A DNA stretch of 10,731 nucleotides from an uncultured Anaerolineae bacterium (GTDB taxonomy: Bacteria > Chloroflexota > Anaerolineae > Anaerolineales > UBA4823), in contig CAKZNJ010000073.1 of assembly GCA_937129505.1 (NCBI GenBank), positions 1-10,731 on the forward strand. Direction: 5' to 3'. The notes below the pieces were generated by a model, which saw only the letters and a list, made by a program, of their open reading frames with translations, did not search any database and was not told the DNA's origin. Below are positions 6,989 to 10,731 of this stretch, piece after piece (positions within the stretch are counted from its first letter, which is position 1; every line of letters starts with the position of its first letter). A program made the translations under genes and the position numbers.

Positions 6989-8455
6989 CTATAAAAGCCC
7001 GACGTCGCGGTTAAATTCTTCAATCAAGGCGTCGATCTCTTCCACCTGCTTTTGGACATCTGTCCAATAGTTGGGTTGATACCACTGCTCGATAATTTCT
7101 TCGTAGGTCTTACCCTGCTGTTCCACCCAAGTGAAATACTTCAGGTTGTGCACCCGCCGCCGGTCAACGTGACGAAGCTCAAGCAAGTTATCTGTTGATT
7201 GGCCCTGCAGATACTGAGCGAAATGAGCCGCGGCATCATTTTCACTGTATTCCCCAAATTCCTCATGCATTTCCTTAAGCCGGCTGCCATATAACTGCAT
7301 CGAGTCAGTTAAGACAGTCAGGACAATATCATTCTCGCCGAGTTCATAGTATTTTGCCATCTTAATTGCCGAGAGCACATTCGAGATTCCCGAAAAGCCG
7401 AGCAAATCCAGTTTTTCGACAATCGTTTCAGGAACACCTTTCTTGACAAGATATGCCCGCCCACTTGGCTCATTGAATAAGCGTGCCAGATTGACCACTG
7501 CGTTATCGTCAATTGCGACAATCAGGTCAGTGTTTTTCACGTTATGAATCCAAGGCACATGTTTATCGCCAATGCCCTCGATACGGTGCGCGCCGAAGCC
7601 GTTTTCCAAGAGTGTCGGACATTGCAAGGCTTCGCTGGCACAAATTTTGCTTGCCGGGAATAGCTGTTTCATGTAGTCACCACTGGCGATTGTCCCCGCC
7701 GATCCGGTTGCGGAAACCATTCCACGGTACGTGTCTTTGGGGCGCATGGTCTCTTTTAAAACCTCTTCCATGGCATGGCCCGTGATTTCGTAGTGCCAGA
7801 GGTAGTTGCCAAATTCATCAAATTGATTGAAAATCATCAAATCTTCACCTGAACGGCGTAGCTCCCAGCATTTATCAAAGATTTCTTTGACATTTGACTC
7901 GCTGCCCGGCGTGGCGATGACCTCACCGGCGATTCTGGACAACCACTCAAACCGTTCTCGGCTCATCCCCTCCGGTAGAATAGCGATGGATTCACAGCTT
8001 AACAATGCCGAGTCGTAGGCTCCGCCCCGGCAGTAATTACCTGTAGATGGCCAGACGGCCTTTTGGGTTGTCGGATCAAACTGTCCCGTCACCAAGCGGG
8101 GCACCAGACAACCGAAGGCCGCCCCGACTTTATGGGCTCCGGTCGGGAACCATTTTCCAACCAAGACGATAATTCGGGCGGGAACACCGGTCAAAGAGGA
8201 AGGAAGCTCCATATAGTTCACTTTCCCAAATCCCCCGCCATGATCCACGGGCTCATTTTTCCAGGTGATTCGGAAGAGATTGCGAGGATTTAAGTCCCAC
8301 AAGCCGATGGATTTCAATTCGTTCTTGATTTTTTCCGGAATTAAGTTCGGGTCTTTCATCTGGGCGAAGGTTGGAATGATAATGTTTCGTTCGCGCACAC
8401 GTTGCACTGATCGCTTGCGCCTTTCAGGGATAACCGTTAAGTCAATCGTTGCCAT
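6989..8455 (-). CDS. PLP-dependent fold-type II enzyme, TrpB/cysteine synthase-like, uncharacterised subfamily
   Basis: A 488-residue cytoplasmic enzyme of the tryptophan synthase beta family. Lys109 in PTGAHKVGAAFG is the likely Schiff-base lysine, in the same TGAHK setting as TrpB. PSTGNYCRGGAY (136-147) matches the STGN substrate loop of cysteine synthase-type enzymes, and SATGSAGTIASG (248-259) is the phosphate-binding glycine loop. It is longer than cysteine synthase (about 300) or TrpB (about 400). There are about 60 extra residues before the core and a tail of roughly 100 (from about 390) with WVEQQGKTYEEIIEQWYQPNYW (443-464). No trpA or cysE is nearby. Database names for such proteins (cysteine synthase, PLP-dependent beta subunit) should not be taken as a function. 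The ATG at 8455 follows AAGGAG. The gene is 64 nt after the glycosyltransferase and ends before a strong terminator. Fold is certain, reaction unknown. Confidence 0.85.
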   Translation of the reverse strand: MATIDLTVIPERRKRSVQRVRERNIIIPTFAQMKDPNLIPEKIKNELKSIGLWDLNPRNLFRITWKNEPVDHGGGFGKVNYMELPSSLTGVPARIIVLVGKWFPTGAHKVGAAFGCLVPRLVTGQFDPTTQKAVWPSTGNYCRGGAYDSALLSCESIAILPEGMSRERFEWLSRIAGEVIATPGSESNVKEIFDKCWELRRSGEDLMIFNQFDEFGNYLWHYEITGHAMEEVLKETMRPKDTYRGMVSATGSAGTIASGDYMKQLFPASKICASEALQCPTLLENGFGAHRIEGIGDKHVPWIHNVKNTDLIVAIDDNAVVNLARLFNEPSGRAYLVKKGVPETIVEKLDLLGFSGISNVLSAIKMAKYYELGENDIVLTVLTDSMQLYGSRLKEMHEEFGEYSENDAAAHFAQYLQGQSTDNLLELRHVDRRRVHNLKYFTWVEQQGKTYEEIIEQWYQPNYWTDVQKQVEEIDALIEEFNRDVGLL

Positions 8456-8519
8456 AATTTTCTCCTTAGTGTATTTAATGTCGTTAACATACCTACCTTC
8501 AGGGATCGAACCTAAGTTA

Positions 8520-9485
8520 TTAAGTGGGATCAGGTTCAGATTGATCTGTTTCTTCTCTTAGGATATAAAGCGGTCTGCCCTTTGCTTCATCGTATAAGCG
8601 GCCAACATACTCTCCTAATATCCCTAAAGAGATCAGTTGGACACCTCCGAGAAACAAGACCGCAATCAGGGTTGTTGCCTGTCCTAAAAAAGCCTGCATG
8701 CCGGATTGACGCAGGATGATCACCACCGGAATAGCGAGGATGCTTAACCCTGCTGCGGCGAACCCTAGGTAGGTGGCTAGCTGTAAAGGCAAGTACGAGA
8801 AACTGGTGATCGCATCACTGGCAAACTTAATCATCTTGCGCAAAGGATATTTCGTCCGCCCCGCAAAGCGCGCCGCTCGCCGGTACTGAACTCCGGTCTG
8901 CCGGAATCCCACCCAAACCGACATACCGCGCAAAAAGCGATGTCGTTCACGCATTCTTCTGAGGACGTTAACCACCTGTCGGTCAAGCAGGCGAAAATCA
9001 CCTGTATCCAGTGGAATCTTGACGTCCGTTATGCGGTAAATCAAACGATAGAAAAGGGAAGCCGTAAAGAGCTTAAACCAACTTTCCCCCTCGCGCTCGG
9101 CGCGAACTGCATAGACAATCTCATATCCTTCCCGCCATTTAGCGATTAAGTCCGTCATCACTTCAGGAGGATCTTGTAAATCGGAGTCGATGATAATTGC
9201 CGCGCAACCACGACAGTGATCCAGCCCTGCAGTAACTGCCAATTGATGTCCAAAATTTCGGGCGAATATCAAGGGGCGCACGCGACGATCTTCTCTAGCG
9301 AGCTGGCGGATCAATTCTGTTGATCCATCTGTGGAGCCGTCATCCACTAAGAGCAATTCCCAGCTTAGCCCTAGCTCTTCGAGCACCTGCTTTATCCGCC
9401 GGTAAAACTCGGGCAGTGACTGAACTTCGTTGTATACCGGTGCGATAACGGAGACATCGACTCCAGACTTCACTATCTTATCCAT
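8520..9485 (-). CDS. Family 2 glycosyltransferase, GtrB/DPM1-like (polyprenyl-phosphate sugar synthase type)
   Basis: Likely transfers a sugar from a nucleotide donor to a polyprenyl phosphate at the inner face of the membrane, giving a lipid-linked sugar for later glycosylation. The GT-A domain (about 10-225) shows VIAPVYNE (13-20), DDGSTD (48-53), ARNFGHQLAVTAGLD (75-89), the metal-binding DSDLQDPPE (100-108), TGDFRLLDR (161-169), RHRFLRGM (181-188) and GRTKYPLRKM (209-218). Two hydrophobic helices follow (about 235-258 and 271-292), then a short basic/acidic cytoplasmic tail. This matches GtrB-type enzymes, and 321 residues is usual. The ATG at 9485 overlaps the threonine synthase end by 8 nt and has no strong ribosome binding site, so translational coupling is likely. 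Sugar and acceptor cannot be told from sequence, and no flippase or acceptor enzyme is in view. Confidence 0.9.
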   Translation of the reverse strand: MDKIVKSGVDVSVIAPVYNEVQSLPEFYRRIKQVLEELGLSWELLLVDDGSTDGSTELIRQLAREDRRVRPLIFARNFGHQLAVTAGLDHCRGCAAIIIDSDLQDPPEVMTDLIAKWREGYEIVYAVRAEREGESWFKLFTASLFYRLIYRITDVKIPLDTGDFRLLDRQVVNVLRRMRERHRFLRGMSVWVGFRQTGVQYRRAARFAGRTKYPLRKMIKFASDAITSFSYLPLQLATYLGFAAAGLSILAIPVVIILRQSGMQAFLGQATTLIAVLFLGGVQLISLGILGEYVGRLYDEAKGRPLYILREETDQSEPDPT

Positions 9486-10731
9486 ATAGGTGCTTTTTCA
9501 AGGCATTCATGGTTGGTTCGATGATCGGGGCTTGCGGCACAGCTTGCATGGCAGCCTTTACATCCTTCAAACCGCTGCCCGTGTTCAAAACTACAACAGC
9601 ATCGCCTTCCTCAATCAAACCCATCTGAACCGCCTGTTCTAAGCCTGCGAAGGAGGTAGCTCCAGCAGGTTCGGCGAAGACTCCTACCTGCCCTAGCGTA
9701 GCAATAGCTTGAAGAATTTTCTCATCGTCAACGGCAAGATAACTGCCACCGCTCTCGCGCGCGGCGCGCACTGCCCGCACGCCATCGCGAGGCAAATCTA
9801 CCGATATCGAATCTGCCAAGGTGCTGGCTGCTACCGGTGTAATTTGCTCGCTGCCCGCTTGGAATGCGTTGTAGATAGCTGCCGATCCTTTGGATTGAAT
9901 GCCGAAAATGCGCGGCATTTCTTCAATCCACCCCAGCGCGAGGAGATCCTTGAATCCCTTATGAATACCCGAAATGATATTGCCATCTCCCACAGAGACA
10001 AAAACATTCAACCGTTTCATGGCAGGATAACGATCCCGGCTCTGCGTCCACCACTCCCAAATTTCAAATGCCGCAGTTTTCTTCCCTTCCGCAGTGAAAG
10101 GGTTATAGCCAGTATTGCGGCAATACCAGCCAAATTCTTGGGCAGCTTGAATGGTCAAATCAAAGGCGCTATCGTAATTGCCATCCACCAAAATGACTTG
10201 CGCGCCATAGACCAACAACTGCGCTACCTTAGCCGGCGGTGCAGTCTTAGGCGCAAAAATGACTGCCTTGTGGTTTACGGCTGCCGCCATCCCCGCTAAC
10301 GCAGCTCCGGCATTCCCAGTCGACGCAGTGACAACCACTTCGGCGTTGATTTCCTTAGCTCGAGCAACAACCACTGCGCTGGCACGATCCTTAAATGAAG
10401 CTGTCGGATTACGGCTCTCATCCTTTATCCAGAGCGTCCTCAAGCCCAATGGTTGGGCTAGGCGCGGCGTTTCGTACATAGATGTCCAGCCAACTTTTCG
10501 GAACGGTGTCCCTTCAAAGCCCGGTTCCCCAACGGGCAGCAGGGGTAGGTAGCGCCAGATCGAAGGCTCAGGGCTTTCAAAGATGTGCTTTGGCGTCACT
10601 GCACGTTGAATTTGCGGGTAGTCGAGGATAATATCCAAGTTGCCCCCATCGATGGGACAAGTATACTTGACATCCGCTTGGGTAAACTCATTGTGACAGA
10701 TTGAACAACGATATACAAAAGACTGATTCAT
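9478..10731 (-). CDS. thrC: Threonine synthase-like PLP-dependent enzyme
   Basis: Predicted to convert O-phosphohomoserine to threonine in the cytoplasm. The 417 residues fit the family. An N-terminal zinc-ribbon-like segment (CSIC at 9-12, CPID at 25-28) precedes the fold-type II core. PLP lysine is Lys114 in NPTASFKDRAS, followed by the substrate loop TASTGNAGAA (135-144), the glycine loop SVGDGNIISG (246-255) and NTGSGLKD (383-390) near the cofactor. ETPRL (87-91) and WIKDESRNP (101-109) are typical of the family. The start codon is the first three bases of the minus strand at the window edge, so a longer upstream start cannot be ruled out, although the protein looks complete. The ribbon has only three cysteines, the fourth being Asp28. 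The gene overlaps the glycosyltransferase by 8 nt. A related O-phosphohomoserine- or phosphoserine-using enzyme is the main alternative. Confidence 0.88.
   Translation of the reverse strand: MNQSFVYRCSICHNEFTQADVKYTCPIDGGNLDIILDYPQIQRAVTPKHIFESPEPSIWRYLPLLPVGEPGFEGTPFRKVGWTSMYETPRLAQPLGLRTLWIKDESRNPTASFKDRASAVVVARAKEINAEVVVTASTGNAGAALAGMAAAVNHKAVIFAPKTAPPAKVAQLLVYGAQVILVDGNYDSAFDLTIQAAQEFGWYCRNTGYNPFTAEGKKTAAFEIWEWWTQSRDRYPAMKRLNVFVSVGDGNIISGIHKGFKDLLALGWIEEMPRIFGIQSKGSAAIYNAFQAGSEQITPVAASTLADSISVDLPRDGVRAVRAARESGGSYLAVDDEKILQAIATLGQVGVFAEPAGATSFAGLEQAVQMGLIEEGDAVVVLNTGSGLKDVKAAMQAVPQAPIIEPTMNALKKHLYG

Noticed and set aside
8499..8515. tRNA T-arm-like sequence (minus strand TTAGG, loop TTCGATC, CCTGA) between the glycosyltransferase and PLP genes
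   Set aside because: The 5-bp stem and 7-nt loop fit a T-arm, but no matching acceptor stem, anticodon arm or D-arm is found upstream, where the glycosyltransferase coding sequence lies. Probably chance.
8456..8519. Separate promoter for the TrpB-like PLP gene
   Set aside because: AT-rich hexamers such as TATGTT and TTAAAT occur, but none has an acceptable -35 partner at 16-18 nt. Co-transcription with the glycosyltransferase is simpler.

Overview
The window is a compact bacterial segment in which every convincing gene lies on the minus strand, so it reads from right to left. The gene set suggests a Chloroflexota-type bacterium, perhaps Anaerolineae: a TrpB-like PLP enzyme with a long C-terminal tail, a stand-alone set of divergent complex I-like membrane subunits, and an unannotated coiled-coil protein. 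This placement rests on family resemblance only and is tentative. I saw no RNA genes, insertion sequences, CRISPR arrays or phage genes.

Right part (10731 to 6989): a threonine synthase-like PLP enzyme overlaps by 8 nt a GtrB/DPM1-type family 2 glycosyltransferase with two C-terminal membrane helices. After 64 nt comes a 488-residue PLP fold-type II enzyme with a TrpB-like TGAHK lysine motif. This block ends at a strong symmetric hairpin terminator (15-bp perfect stem, 6931-6966).

Middle and left part (6828 to 1204): a second transcription unit starts at a TATAAT box only 6 nt upstream of an ATG, which suggests a leaderless mRNA. It encodes an unrecognised 188-residue protein, a well-preserved dihydropyrimidinase/hydantoinase, and three tightly packed membrane proteins. 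The three are a NuoN/NuoM/MrpD-like subunit (516 aa), a HyfE-like subunit (207 aa, TTG start) and a second NuoN-like subunit (470 aa, GTG start). The two antiporter-like subunits keep the family's landmark loops but lack several charged residues that carry protons in complex I. No peripheral-arm subunits (NuoB/C/D/E/F/G/I or hydrogenase) are present.

Left edge (1075 to 1): a coiled-coil gene runs off the window without a stop. It has its own extended -10 promoter and a good ribosome binding site.

The most interesting element is the complex I-like three-gene module with substituted channel residues, co-transcribed with a cyclic-amide hydrolase and an unknown protein. The unusual start arrangements are also worth checking: a leaderless start, an in-frame TAG-CCT-TTG junction, and a GTGA overlap.
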